Source: Paenibacillus phytohabitans
GTDB lineage: Bacteria > Bacillota > Bacilli > Paenibacillales > Paenibacillaceae
Length of the DNA stretch: 64,000 bases
Assembly (NCBI RefSeq): GCF_013141775.1
Contig: NZ_WHOB01000089.1
Span: 248,001 to 312,000, forward strand
Direction of reading: 5' to 3'
The translations under genes were made by a program, and so were the position numbers. Positions 15,724 through 23,558 of the stretch are shown piece after piece (the stretch's first letter is position 1; each line of letters opens with the position of its first letter). The notes under the pieces are model-generated. The model made no database searches and was not told the DNA's origin. It saw only the letters and a program-made list of their open reading frames with translations.

Positions 15724-16311
15724 TTAAGCCGGAGTAGCTGCTACTGCCGGTTCTTCAGCTTCTTCATGCACAGTCTTGATCTGAATCATTACTGTACTTG
15801 GATCAGTCAGCACTTCAATACCATCCTGGAAAATCAGATCAGATACAAGTAATTGGTCACCGATAGCAAGGCCGCTGATATCCACTTCCATGGAAGTCGG
15901 CAGATCGCCCGGCATACAGCGGACTTCTACTTCATAGATTTCTACCTGCAGAACGCCGCCTTCTTTGACCCCTGCAGCTTCGCCTGCAAAATGAATCGTA
16001 ACTTTACTGTCCATGCTGATGCTCATGTTCACATGCTGAAAATCAATATGCAGCACTTTACCGGACATAGACTGCTTCTGAATGCTCTGAACTACCACCG
16101 GAACGGTTGTACCATCAGACAATTTCGCTTGCAGGATTGCACGCGGATTGGTTCTCAGCATTTCCAGCAGTTCCTTCTCACTCACTTCAAGACTAAGAGT
16201 ATCTTTACCAATTCCGTACAGTACTGCCGGGATGCGGCCTTGCTTTCTTGCCACATTCAGGTTGGACTTTGTGTCAGACGTACGATTGCTTAGTTGAATA
16301 AATTTACTCAT
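15724..16311 (-). CDS. ctc: 50S ribosomal protein L25 / general stress protein Ctc
   Basis: A 195-residue two-domain L25 (TL5/Ctc type). The N-terminal half binds 5S rRNA: NRTSDTKSNLNVARKQGRIP, then VLYGIGKDTLSLEVSEKEL. The C-terminal beta domain includes VEVRCMPGDLPTSMEVDISG. The tail is acidic and Ala-rich (EEAEEPAVAATPA). In Bacillus this gene is stress-inducible and sits beside spoVC; here its neighbours differ, so it may be a relocated or second copy. It stands alone, flanked by a convergent importer operon and the DUF1861 gene. Confidence 0.93.
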   Translation of the reverse strand: MSKFIQLSNRTSDTKSNLNVARKQGRIPAVLYGIGKDTLSLEVSEKELLEMLRTNPRAILQAKLSDGTTVPVVVQSIQKQSMSGKVLHIDFQHVNMSISMDSKVTIHFAGEAAGVKEGGVLQVEIYEVEVRCMPGDLPTSMEVDISGLAIGDQLLVSDLIFQDGIEVLTDPSTVMIQIKTVHEEAEEPAVAATPA

Positions 16312-16395
16312 TGCTTAATTCCCGCTCTCTTCGACCATAAATTCTTGTCATCTTAAGTTTAACATGACCATAGAATCTAGTCAAACCTGCAGATA

Positions 16396-17343
16396 TCAGA
16401 CTTCATATTCAATAAAAGGGTCGGGGATCTCAATTCTGTAGGCTTCCGCATCGCTGACGCCTACAGACAGTACCGCCCGGCCGTCCTTACCGCGCACCAG
16501 CCCGCCGCTGAAGATGACATCCTGCAGCTCGGGGCGTTTGCCCGGGCCGATGGGGAAATCGCTTCTGGCAGCGATGATCTTGATCGGGGTAGTTTCGAAG
16601 GTGCCGGGATTAAGCGAGAAGACCATGGCGTAATAATGTTTCTTCCCCATACGGTCGAAGCAGGCGATATGCCCGAGCACACCAATATGGCCGTTGCTCA
16701 GCAGAGTGGCCTCATTGGCTCCACCCCACTCCTCCTGCACGAACTGGTTATGCAGAATCTCCGCTTCCAGGAAGGTCTGTTCATTCAGCTCATCCAGTGA
16801 ATCAATAATGGTGAAGCCAATCTGTCCTCTGCCGCCCCGGTCTCCCTGCGGTCTGGTCAATACGCCGATTCTTCCATCCTGAAGCTCGATCAGCCGGATA
16901 TCCTTCATCGTGCCCGGCCCCGAGGAGAAATGGCGCATGGAATCAATCCGGTACCCCCGGTAGAACTGCGTAATCCACGAGATGATTCTGGATGGATCAT
17001 CTCCGGCTGTAATTACTTCAACGCCGCCGACAATCAGCTCACCCTTAATCCGGGTGACGCAAGGGTCCTGCAGATTATAGGTATGGGTATGCGCCCGGGG
17101 AATCCAGACGCCATCTTCTCCGGATGTAAAAAAGAAGACTTGAGAGAACTCACTATCCCGTTCCTCAACTCTTCCTAAGATGACTTCCTCCCCGTCATGC
17201 TGAAACGGAGCCGTTATATTGTATACATCACGTCCGCCCACACCGGAGAAGACCAGCTTCTCCACGTGTACGGTACGGAGATTGGCATAAAAGGTATCCA
17301 GCAGTTCGTTACAGGTTGCTGTCTTGGCCGGGCTCCTTGTCAT
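16396..17343 (-). CDS. DUF1861 family protein, mannoside phosphorylase/transferase-like propeller
   Basis: A 315-residue cytoplasmic protein with the repeated beta-sheet pattern of a five-bladed propeller: GVGGRDVYNITAPF, FFFTSGEDGVWIPRAHTH, GTMKDIRLIELQDGRIGVLT, EEWGGANEATLLSNGHIGVL and LQDVIFSGGLVRGKDGRAVL. I recall DUF1861 as a relative of GH130 mannoside phosphorylases and of the Leishmania mannogen enzymes (GT108). The in-frame ATG at 17364 lies further inside the upstream HTH gene; ATG 17343 has GGAGG close by and is preferred, still overlapping that gene by 35 bp. It lies divergent to a GT4 / GDP-mannose cluster, which supports a mannose-linked role. The activity is inferred. Confidence 0.75.
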   Translation of the reverse strand: MTRSPAKTATCNELLDTFYANLRTVHVEKLVFSGVGGRDVYNITAPFQHDGEEVILGRVEERDSEFSQVFFFTSGEDGVWIPRAHTHTYNLQDPCVTRIKGELIVGGVEVITAGDDPSRIISWITQFYRGYRIDSMRHFSSGPGTMKDIRLIELQDGRIGVLTRPQGDRGGRGQIGFTIIDSLDELNEQTFLEAEILHNQFVQEEWGGANEATLLSNGHIGVLGHIACFDRMGKKHYYAMVFSLNPGTFETTPIKIIAARSDFPIGPGKRPELQDVIFSGGLVRGKDGRAVLSVGVSDAEAYRIEIPDPFIEYEV

Positions 17344-17605
17344 TGCCTTCCTCCTCATATTCATGTGCCTTATCTATTGCCCAATCGTTCTCATCTGATT
17401 CCATCCGGATCAATTCTCCGGGCTGAATATTGAAGTAAGTACACAGCTTCAGCAGCAGATCCCGGGGGTACTGCACCATCTCGTCTTTGTACATCCGCCG
17501 GACGGAATCGAAATGGTAATTAATGTCTTTCGCTAGCTTGCGGATCGATAATTTCGGGTCATGCTTCTCCATAACCTCACTCAATTTGCTGCGTATGACT
17601 GGCAT
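17309..17605 (-). CDS. Cro/CI-type helix-turn-helix regulator
   Basis: A 98-residue DNA-binding protein. MPVIRSKLSEVMEKH, SIRKLAKDINYHFDSVRRMY and YPRDLLLKLCTYFNIQPGEL make up the XRE fold in residues 1-66. The remaining 30 residues are acidic and probably disordered. It is the first gene of the unit with DUF1861, overlapping it by 35 bp. It has a good promoter whose -35 lies five bases from that of the divergent GT4 operon, so it is well placed to control both directions. Confidence 0.85.
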   Translation of the reverse strand: MPVIRSKLSEVMEKHDPKLSIRKLAKDINYHFDSVRRMYKDEMVQYPRDLLLKLCTYFNIQPGELIRMESDENDWAIDKAHEYEEEGNDKEPGQDSNL

Positions 17606-17623
17606 CCATACACCTCCTACATC

Positions 17624-17652
17624 ACTATATCTGGAGATTTCAGGGGAGTCAA
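17624..17652 (-). promoter_or_regulatory. Promoter of the HTH-DUF1861 unit
   Basis: Minus strand: TTGACT (17647-17652), 17-bp spacer, TATAGT (17624-17629). The leader is only about a dozen bases and holds the GGAGG ribosome site. Confidence 0.65.
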
Positions 17653-17656
17653 TAAA

Positions 17657-17685
17657 TTGACAAGATTAAATGGTCATGTTATAGT
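17657..17685 (+). promoter_or_regulatory. Promoter of the GT4 - GDP-mannose operon
   Basis: Plus strand: TTGACA (17657-17662), 17-bp spacer, TATAGT (17680-17685). Its -35 is almost back to back with that of the divergent HTH promoter, so one bound protein could affect both. Confidence 0.7.
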
Positions 17686-17735
17686 TGGAACAGGAAATAA
17701 TTTGCAGATCACAAATTTTATACCACTTATCCCCG

Positions 17736-17766
17736 GAAAATAAAGTCCTCTTTATTTTCTTTTTTT
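17736..17766 (+). terminator. Terminator-like hairpin in the GT4 operon leader
   Basis: GAAAATAAAG-tcct-CTTTATTTTC followed by a run of seven T. It lies between the promoter and the start codon of the GT4 gene. It could act as an attenuator or as a 5' stabilising hairpin. The stem is A-U rich and so weak. Confidence 0.45.
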
Positions 17767-17806
17767 ATACCCAAAAATCACGGCAATCAATAGGGAGGCT
17801 TTACGT

Positions 17807-18988
17807 ATGACCCATAGCAACCGTAATAAGAATATCGTTTTCCTGTCCACCAGCCTGCCGAGAGAATGCGGAATTGCCACCTTCACCCAGGATCTGCTTG
17901 ATGAGTTCACGAAGCTCCAGGGCTTCAACAAGCCGCGTGTCATCGCCATGAACAACAACGGAAATTACCGGTACACAGACCAGGTCATACGGGAAATTAA
18001 CCAGCATCAGCTATCTGATTATATAGATGCCGCAGAAGAAATCAACCAGTCAGATACCGATCTGCTTGTCATTCAGCATGAATTCGGCATCTACGGCGGA
18101 GAAAGCGGCGAATATCTGCTGCAGTTCACTGAGCGGCTTCATGTGCCTTATGTGGCGATTTTCCATACTGTATTAACCAACCCTTCGCCGAAACAGCATG
18201 AGATTATCACCCGCATAGCTGCAGGAAGCGTAAAGGTTGTCACAATGGCCCAATCCACAGTAGATGATCTCATCTCTGTCTATCATATTAACGCCGCCAA
18301 AATTGCTTTTATTCACCACGGTGTGCCTTTTGTCAAAACTTCTACCCGCGCGGAGCTAAAGGCCCAGTATAAGTTCGGGGAACGCAAAATCCTCTCTACC
18401 TTCGGTTTCCTGAGTCCCGGCAAAGGTATTGAATATGCTATTGAAGCTATGAGCGGAGTAGTGAAGCAGCATCCGGATGCGCTCTACATCATCTGGGGTA
18501 AGACCCATCCGGTCGTCAAACAGGAGACAGGTGAAGTATACCGTGAAAAGCTGACCAGTCTTGTGCATGAATTAGGCCTGGTCAATAATGTGCTGTTCGT
18601 CGACAAGCTGCTGACCCAGGAAGAGGTCATTGAGTCCCTGGTGATGTCGGATATTTATATGACCCCTTATCTGGGCAAGGATCAGGCAGTCAGCGGCACA
18701 CTCGCTTATGGAGTAGGCTATGGCAGAGTAATTATCTCTACGCCTTACCGCTACGCTCAAGAGATGCTGGCCGATGGCCGTGGCCTGCTGGCGGAATTCC
18801 GTGACTCGGCTTCGCTGGAAGCCTGTATCCTGGAGCTGCTGGATGATCCGGCCAAAGTTGAGGACATGGAGCAGCGGACACAGGCGCTTGGCAGTACGAT
18901 GATGTGGAGTGAGGTTGCGAAAACCTATGCCGCCATCTTTCAGGACAAAATAGCCCTCTCCAAACCGGCTGGCCGGAGTGTGATTTGA
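17807..18988 (+). CDS. Glycosyltransferase family 4, candidate mannosyltransferase
   Basis: A 393-residue GT-B enzyme without membrane segments. The N-terminal domain has LSTSLPRECGIATFTQDL; the C-terminal nucleotide-sugar domain has LSTFGFLSPGKGIEYAIEAM, then the TPYLGKDQAVSGTLAYGVG acceptor/donor loop in place of the usual EPFG motif. It would transfer a sugar from a nucleotide donor to an unknown acceptor. The third gene of its operon makes GDP-mannose, so mannose is the likely donor sugar. ATG 17807 follows AGGGAGG. Its stop overlaps the next gene by one base, showing tight coupling. Confidence 0.85.
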   Translation: MTHSNRNKNIVFLSTSLPRECGIATFTQDLLDEFTKLQGFNKPRVIAMNNNGNYRYTDQVIREINQHQLSDYIDAAEEINQSDTDLLVIQHEFGIYGGESGEYLLQFTERLHVPYVAIFHTVLTNPSPKQHEIITRIAAGSVKVVTMAQSTVDDLISVYHINAAKIAFIHHGVPFVKTSTRAELKAQYKFGERKILSTFGFLSPGKGIEYAIEAMSGVVKQHPDALYIIWGKTHPVVKQETGEVYREKLTSLVHELGLVNNVLFVDKLLTQEEVIESLVMSDIYMTPYLGKDQAVSGTLAYGVGYGRVIISTPYRYAQEMLADGRGLLAEFRDSASLEACILELLDDPAKVEDMEQRTQALGSTMMWSEVAKTYAAIFQDKIALSKPAGRSVI

Positions 18989-20094
18989 TGCAGACATCTG
19001 CGGTATTGCAGTTCAAAACCGGTTATATGCGCCAGATCACTGATGATACGGGGATTTTCCAGCATACGAAGTTCGGCGTGCCCGATCGTGCCAAAGGCTA
19101 CACCACTGATGACAATGCGCGGGCTTTGATCGCAGCCGTGTTAATGTATAACAACAGCAGGGATACAACTGCACTCGATCTGATCCATACGTACCTCTCG
19201 TTCATCCATCATGCACAGAATGAAGAAGGGAACTTCCGGAATTTCATGGATTACAACCGTTCCTTCCTGGAGGAGCGCGGCTCCGAGGATTGCCAGGGAC
19301 GCACACTCTGGGCGCTGGGCTTCATGCTCTCCTACTCTTCCATTCTGCCGGATAATCTGCTGAATACCTGCCGGTATCTGATCAACCAGGCGCTGCCGCA
19401 TATCAGAGGCCTTCGCTCTCCACGGGCCTTAGGCTACGCCGTTATCGGCCTGAGCTATTTACTTGAGACTCCCGGAGCACTCACCTATTCCTTCCCATAT
19501 CCCCATACACCAAATACAGAAGAGGAACTGGCCTTCCTGCCGGAAGCCTTCATTAAAGAGCTTATCGAATCCGTCACTATCCGGCTGCATGACCAGTATA
19601 ACCTTACCAAAGGGGAAGACTGGAACTGGTATGAAGACAGCCTGACGTACGGGAACTCCATGCTGCCTTGGGCACTGCTTAAGGCTTTCACGATTACCGG
19701 CAATCCGGCGCTTCGTGTAACAGCCAAAGAAAGTCTCGATTTCCTGATCTCCCGGACCTTCGCACCGGAAGGCTATTACAGACCTATCGGCAGCCACGGC
19801 TGGCTGCTGCGCGGCGGTACGCCTGCACTCTATGACGAACAGCCGATTGAAGCCTGTGAAATGCTGCTCGCCTGCCGGGAGGCTGCCGTAGTGCTGCAGG
19901 ACCCGTCTTATCTGCAGCAGGCTGAACTATGCTATGCCTGGTATACAGGGAACAACTCCCTGCAGCTCTCCCTGATCGATCCCCAGACCGGGGCTTGCTA
20001 CGACGGGATTCACAGCTCGGGGCTGAACCTCAATCAGGGATCGGAGAGCATCATCTCCTTCTCGATTGCCCATCTGGTGACTCATCATGGATAA
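18988..20094 (+). CDS. Toroid-type glycan-active protein linked to GT4, function unknown
   Basis: A 368-residue soluble protein with the helical, aromatic-rich pattern of an (alpha/alpha) toroid. Notable motifs are FGVPDRAKGYTTDDNARAL near residue 30 and GEDWNWYEDSLTYGNSMLP near residue 210. Both have paired acidic residues as in glycosidase or epimerase active sites. Similar sequences are, as I recall, often fused behind GT4 domains and loosely named glycosyltransferase. The start ATG 18988 overlaps the GT4 stop as TGATG, and its own end overlaps the next gene by 8 bp. It probably acts on the glycan made by the GT4 enzyme, but the reaction is unknown. Confidence 0.7.
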   Translation: MQTSAVLQFKTGYMRQITDDTGIFQHTKFGVPDRAKGYTTDDNARALIAAVLMYNNSRDTTALDLIHTYLSFIHHAQNEEGNFRNFMDYNRSFLEERGSEDCQGRTLWALGFMLSYSSILPDNLLNTCRYLINQALPHIRGLRSPRALGYAVIGLSYLLETPGALTYSFPYPHTPNTEEELAFLPEAFIKELIESVTIRLHDQYNLTKGEDWNWYEDSLTYGNSMLPWALLKAFTITGNPALRVTAKESLDFLISRTFAPEGYYRPIGSHGWLLRGGTPALYDEQPIEACEMLLACREAAVVLQDPSYLQQAELCYAWYTGNNSLQLSLIDPQTGACYDGIHSSGLNLNQGSESIISFSIAHLVTHHG

Positions 20095-21169
20095 ATTCGC
20101 AACTATACTCGCAGGCGGAGGCGGCACCCGCTTCTGGCCGCTGTCCAGACAGGAAATCCCTAAGCAGCTGCTGAACATCAGCGGCAACGATATTATGCTG
20201 AACGATACGATTGAACGCTTCAAGGGCATCATCCCGCAGGAGAATACCGTCATTGTAACGAACCGTACCCAGGCGGTGCTGCTGGAGAGTATTATGCACA
20301 GCAGTGTGCAGAAGAGCAATATTCTGATCGAGCCTGTGGCCCGGAATACCTCAGCAAGCATCCTGTTCGCCGCCTTCTCCATCCAGCAGATGAGTGAAGG
20401 GGATTCCTTAATGGTTGTCCTGCCTTCCGATCACTACATTACCGATGAGCCGCAGTTCCGGCTTACGCTGGACGAAGCCTGCACCGTCGCGATGGAGAGT
20501 GACGCCATTGTCACGATCGGGATCAAACCTACCTTCCCTTCCACCGGCTACGGCTACATCGCTTATGACAAAGAGCCGATCGCAGTCAATCCGGTTGCCG
20601 TATACGATGTAGCTGAATTCGTGGAGAAGCCGGATTTCAAAAAGGCACAGGGATATCTGGCCTCAGGCAATTATCTCTGGAACAGCGGGATTTTCATCTG
20701 GAAGACCTCGGTCATTATCGATAACTTCAAGCGGTATCTGCCGCGGCTATATAATACGATGCTGCCGATCAGTGAAGCGCTCGGTACAGATCAGGAGCAG
20801 GAGACGATTAACCGGATCTATCCGCTGCTGCAGAATATCTCGATTGACTACGGCATCCTCGAACGTTCTGATGAGGTAGTGGTACTGTCCGGCCAGTTCG
20901 GCTGGAATGATATCGGCAGCTGGGATGCGCTTGGTGCCATCTTCCCGCCTGATGATGACGGCAACATTATCAAGGCCAATCATGTCGGCATCGATACCCG
21001 CAACTCCATTATCTATGGCAACGGGCGGCTGATTACCACCATTGGCGTAGACGGCTTCATCATCGCTGACACCGGGGATGCGGTCATGATCTGCCCCAAG
21101 GATAAAGCCCAGTCAGTCAAAGACATTGTCGATCTGCTCAAGGAGAAAGGCATGCTGGAATATGTATAG
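20087..21169 (+). CDS. manC: Mannose-1-phosphate guanylyltransferase
   Basis: A 360-residue nucleotidyltransferase that makes GDP-mannose from mannose-1-phosphate and GTP. The signature LAGGGGTRFWPLSRQEIPKQ is at residue 8. VLPSDHYI, FVEKPDFKKAQGYL and YLWNSGIFIW follow in ManC order, and SIDYGILERSDEVVVLSGQFGWNDIGSW is represented (motif cores ILERS and WNDIGSWD). It has no C-terminal isomerase domain, so it is the short monofunctional type. It ends a three-gene operon with the GT4 enzyme and is followed by a strong terminator. Confidence 0.92.
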   Translation: MDKFATILAGGGGTRFWPLSRQEIPKQLLNISGNDIMLNDTIERFKGIIPQENTVIVTNRTQAVLLESIMHSSVQKSNILIEPVARNTSASILFAAFSIQQMSEGDSLMVVLPSDHYITDEPQFRLTLDEACTVAMESDAIVTIGIKPTFPSTGYGYIAYDKEPIAVNPVAVYDVAEFVEKPDFKKAQGYLASGNYLWNSGIFIWKTSVIIDNFKRYLPRLYNTMLPISEALGTDQEQETINRIYPLLQNISIDYGILERSDEVVVLSGQFGWNDIGSWDALGAIFPPDDDGNIIKANHVGIDTRNSIIYGNGRLITTIGVDGFIIADTGDAVMICPKDKAQSVKDIVDLLKEKGMLEYV

Positions 21170-21188
21170 GCTATGACGATTATGTAAT

Positions 21189-21229
21189 AACAAAGGGAGC
21201 ACTGCTATTACAGCAATGCTCCCTTTGTT
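21189..21229 (+). terminator. Terminator of the GT4-manC operon
   Basis: AACAAAGGGAGCA (21189-21201) pairs perfectly with TGCTCCCTTTGTT (21217-21229). The A-rich left arm and T-rich right arm make it usable on both strands. Confidence 0.85.
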
Positions 21230-21334
21230 AAAATATAAGAATTTTATTTCTCGCTGAAACGAATGCCGTCCTATCAAGGACGGCATAGCCGTTTCTGCTT
21301 GTGTTCTTATGGTTCTCCTATGCTGAGTCAGTCC

Positions 21335-21571
21335 TCAGGTCCAGGCCCACAGGAACCCGTCGCGGTCCCAGGCAATCCGGCCGCCGTGCAGCTTGCGGAA
21401 CGCCTTCTTCACTTCTTTGGACAGCGATGCATTTCCATTCTCATTCACAAAGACAAATTGTTCGCCGAAATTCGCCTTCACATATTCAATCGCTGCGGTC
21501 TGGTGCAGGGTTCCAATAAATTTGATTTCCTTGACCATCCATTCCGCCACTTCCTGTGCGGTTACTTCCAT
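21335..21571 (-). CDS. Small conserved protein (DUF6953-like)
   Basis: A 78-residue protein starting MEVTAQEVAEWMVKEIKF at ATG 21571, with AAGGAG nine bases upstream; the longer frame to 21616 lacks a ribosome site. The pattern TAAIEYVKANFGEQFVFVNE, ISKEVKKAFRKL-like helix and final WDRDGFLWAW matches what I recall as DUF6953, a small cytosolic family of unknown role in Bacillota. It stands alone between two terminators; a GCCGTCCT-atca-AGGACGGC hairpin (about 21267-21286) lies after its stop. Confidence 0.65.
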   Translation of the reverse strand: MEVTAQEVAEWMVKEIKFIGTLHQTAAIEYVKANFGEQFVFVNENGNASLSKEVKKAFRKLHGGRIAWDRDGFLWAWT

Positions 21572-21752
21572 GGGGTAGTGCTCCTTCCTGCTTATCCTGC
21601 TTGTAGATTTCCCCATTATAGCATGAATACAACGGCTTCCAATGAATCAGTTCCTGAAACAATCCGGAGTTTATTAGAAACATAATAGAGAGAGCAGCGT
21701 CTATATATGGAAACTTATTCTATTTAATTCCAACAAAACAGAAAGGAGATTA

Positions 21753-22661
21753 ATGATGAATCTGTATAAAAGAATATGGCCGGCTTGTCTGCTGCTCCTT
21801 CTCCTGCTGCAAAGCTTCACCTCAGCCGCCTCAGCCGCTTCCCCTGTCCCGGCAGCCGCGCCAGCCCGTCCGATTACCGCCAATATCAACGGAAGCTTTA
21901 TCACCACAGACAGCAGCCCCTTTATTGAGTCTGGCAGAATCAAAATATCGGTCCGGACGCTCGCCTCACTCGGACTGACTTATTCCTGGGATACAGCAAC
22001 CCGCACCGCTACAATCACTAATCCGGCCAAGGATACATTCCGTTTGATCCAGGGACAGCTGACAGCCTACAAAAACGGCCAGCCTGTCCAGTTGGATAGT
22101 GAGGCAGGTAATTATAACGGCCGGATGATGGTTCCGGCCCGCTTCGTCAGTGAAGCCTTCGGATATAGTGTGTACTATGAGCGAACGCGCAGCATCCTCT
22201 TCATTACCAGCAAGGATTATGTTCCGGATACCGCTGCTCTGCTCTCCAGTGACTTGGCAGCAGCCCGCCTCGCAGCCATCTCCCTCCCCATTCAATACAA
22301 CTTCACGCCTGTTTCCGCAGCGGAGAGCGGGCAATCACGGAATTATACGTACAGATTTGCCGCAAATGATGCTACTCGCTATGTCTATGAGAACGCGCTT
22401 GTCTCAACCGTCGTTGAGATTAAGGACGGAGCTGCCCATGCCGTCTGGCAATACGGCACGAATGGAATCCCCGGCTATGATCTGTACACTACAATGGGAG
22501 GACAGCAGCCCGGATATATGGCTGAGATGTCTCATGATCATTTCCGCTATTTTGGCGGAGGCTACCGGGCTTCCTACCAGACAGCAGCGGATGGCTCCTA
22601 TCAGTCCTTTCCTTATTTTACCAGGAACTATGGAGAGGTCATCCAGCCTATCCCTGAATAA
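21753..22661 (+). CDS. Secreted protein with copper amine oxidase-like N-terminal (stalk) domain
   Basis: A 302-residue exported protein. The signal peptide covers residues 1-30 (MMNLYKRIWPACLLLLLLLQ, cleavage near ASA). One stalk domain follows at about 40-150: TANINGSFITTDSSPFIESG, ISVRTLASLGLTYSWDTATR, NGRMMVPARFVSEAFGYSV. Such domains are common in Paenibacillus surface proteins and do not imply oxidase activity. Residues 160-302 are not recognised; they end in an aromatic-rich segment (YFGGGYRASYQTAADGSYQ). ATG 21753 follows AAAGGAG. It is a single-gene unit. Confidence 0.8.
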   Translation: MMNLYKRIWPACLLLLLLLQSFTSAASAASPVPAAAPARPITANINGSFITTDSSPFIESGRIKISVRTLASLGLTYSWDTATRTATITNPAKDTFRLIQGQLTAYKNGQPVQLDSEAGNYNGRMMVPARFVSEAFGYSVYYERTRSILFITSKDYVPDTAALLSSDLAAARLAAISLPIQYNFTPVSAAESGQSRNYTYRFAANDATRYVYENALVSTVVEIKDGAAHAVWQYGTNGIPGYDLYTTMGGQQPGYMAEMSHDHFRYFGGGYRASYQTAADGSYQSFPYFTRNYGEVIQPIPE

Positions 22662-22678
22662 CTGAGTAGAACCAGACG

Positions 22679-22711
22679 AAACCACTGTCCATGATTGATG
22701 GGCAGTGGTTT
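22679..22711. terminator. Bidirectional terminator between stalk protein and sulfonate permease
   Basis: AAACCACTGTCC (22679-22690) pairs with GGGCAGTGGTTT (about 22700-22711). It lies between convergent genes. Confidence 0.7.
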
Positions 22712-22762
22712 GTGTACTGTAAGTCGCCTTAGTGTTATTGCCAAGCCGGGTAAGTCCAGCCT

Positions 22763-23542
22763 CTACCTTCTCCGCGCAGCCACATTGACCACACCATAGC
22801 GGTAGAGCACCTTCTTGCCGAACCAGCCGAACAGCCTGTCGGTGAAGAAGCCCATGAAGCCCAGGCAGAACAGCCCGACGAATATCCAGTCCGTACGGAA
22901 GAACAGCCGCGAATTCCAGATCAGATAACCGATACCTTCGTTGGAAGCAATCATTTCTGCCCCGATAATAGCCATATAGGAAGTTCCCATTGCCAGCCGT
23001 ACACCGGTGAAGATATATGGAATCGTAGCCGGCACAATCACGTGCAGCAGAATCTGCCATTCATTTGCCCCCATGCTGCGGGCCGAGCGGACCTTATCCT
23101 CCTCCACCGACATTACACCGGTCAAGGTGTTCAGCACAACGATGAAGAAGGTGGCGTACATAATCAGGGCAATCTTCGACTGCTCCCCGATGCCGAACCA
23201 GACCAGAAAAAGTGTGATGAAGGCAATCGGCGGGATAAAGCGGATGAAATTCAAGAAAGGCTCGGCAAATATACGGATGACGTTTACTTTTCCGATGATC
23301 AGCCCTGCCGGAATAGCCAGCAGACTGCCGAGTACCCAGCCGACAAGCACGCGGTAAAAGCTGATACCGATATACTGCATCAAGGTGCCGTCTTGGACCA
23401 GTTCCCGCCCTCCCTTAAGCGTGGCCCATGGCCCGGGGATGACATCCGGACCATACACCCATGCGCCCAGCTGCCAGATGCAGAGTGCGGCAATCCATAG
23501 CAGGGAGACCGAGACCCATTTTTTCTCCACCCATTTCAACAT
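22763..23542 (-). CDS. ABC importer permease, SsuC/TauC family
   Basis: A 259-residue membrane protein with about six membrane segments and the BPD_transp_1 signature (RSARSMGANEWQILLHVIVP is the EAA loop, ending MAIIGAEMIASNEGIGYL). Members import sulfonates, taurine, nitrate or pyrimidine precursors. ATG 23542 has GGAGGG six bases upstream; 53 extra codons upstream in the frame are not real because they overlap the ATPase gene. It is the last of five co-directional genes starting at the MarR gene. The sulfotransferase in the same unit points to an organosulfur substrate. Confidence 0.88.
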   Translation of the reverse strand: MLKWVEKKWVSVSLLWIAALCIWQLGAWVYGPDVIPGPWATLKGGRELVQDGTLMQYIGISFYRVLVGWVLGSLLAIPAGLIIGKVNVIRIFAEPFLNFIRFIPPIAFITLFLVWFGIGEQSKIALIMYATFFIVVLNTLTGVMSVEEDKVRSARSMGANEWQILLHVIVPATIPYIFTGVRLAMGTSYMAIIGAEMIASNEGIGYLIWNSRLFFRTDWIFVGLFCLGFMGFFTDRLFGWFGKKVLYRYGVVNVAARRR

Positions 23543-23558
23543 GTACTGCCCTCCGATC

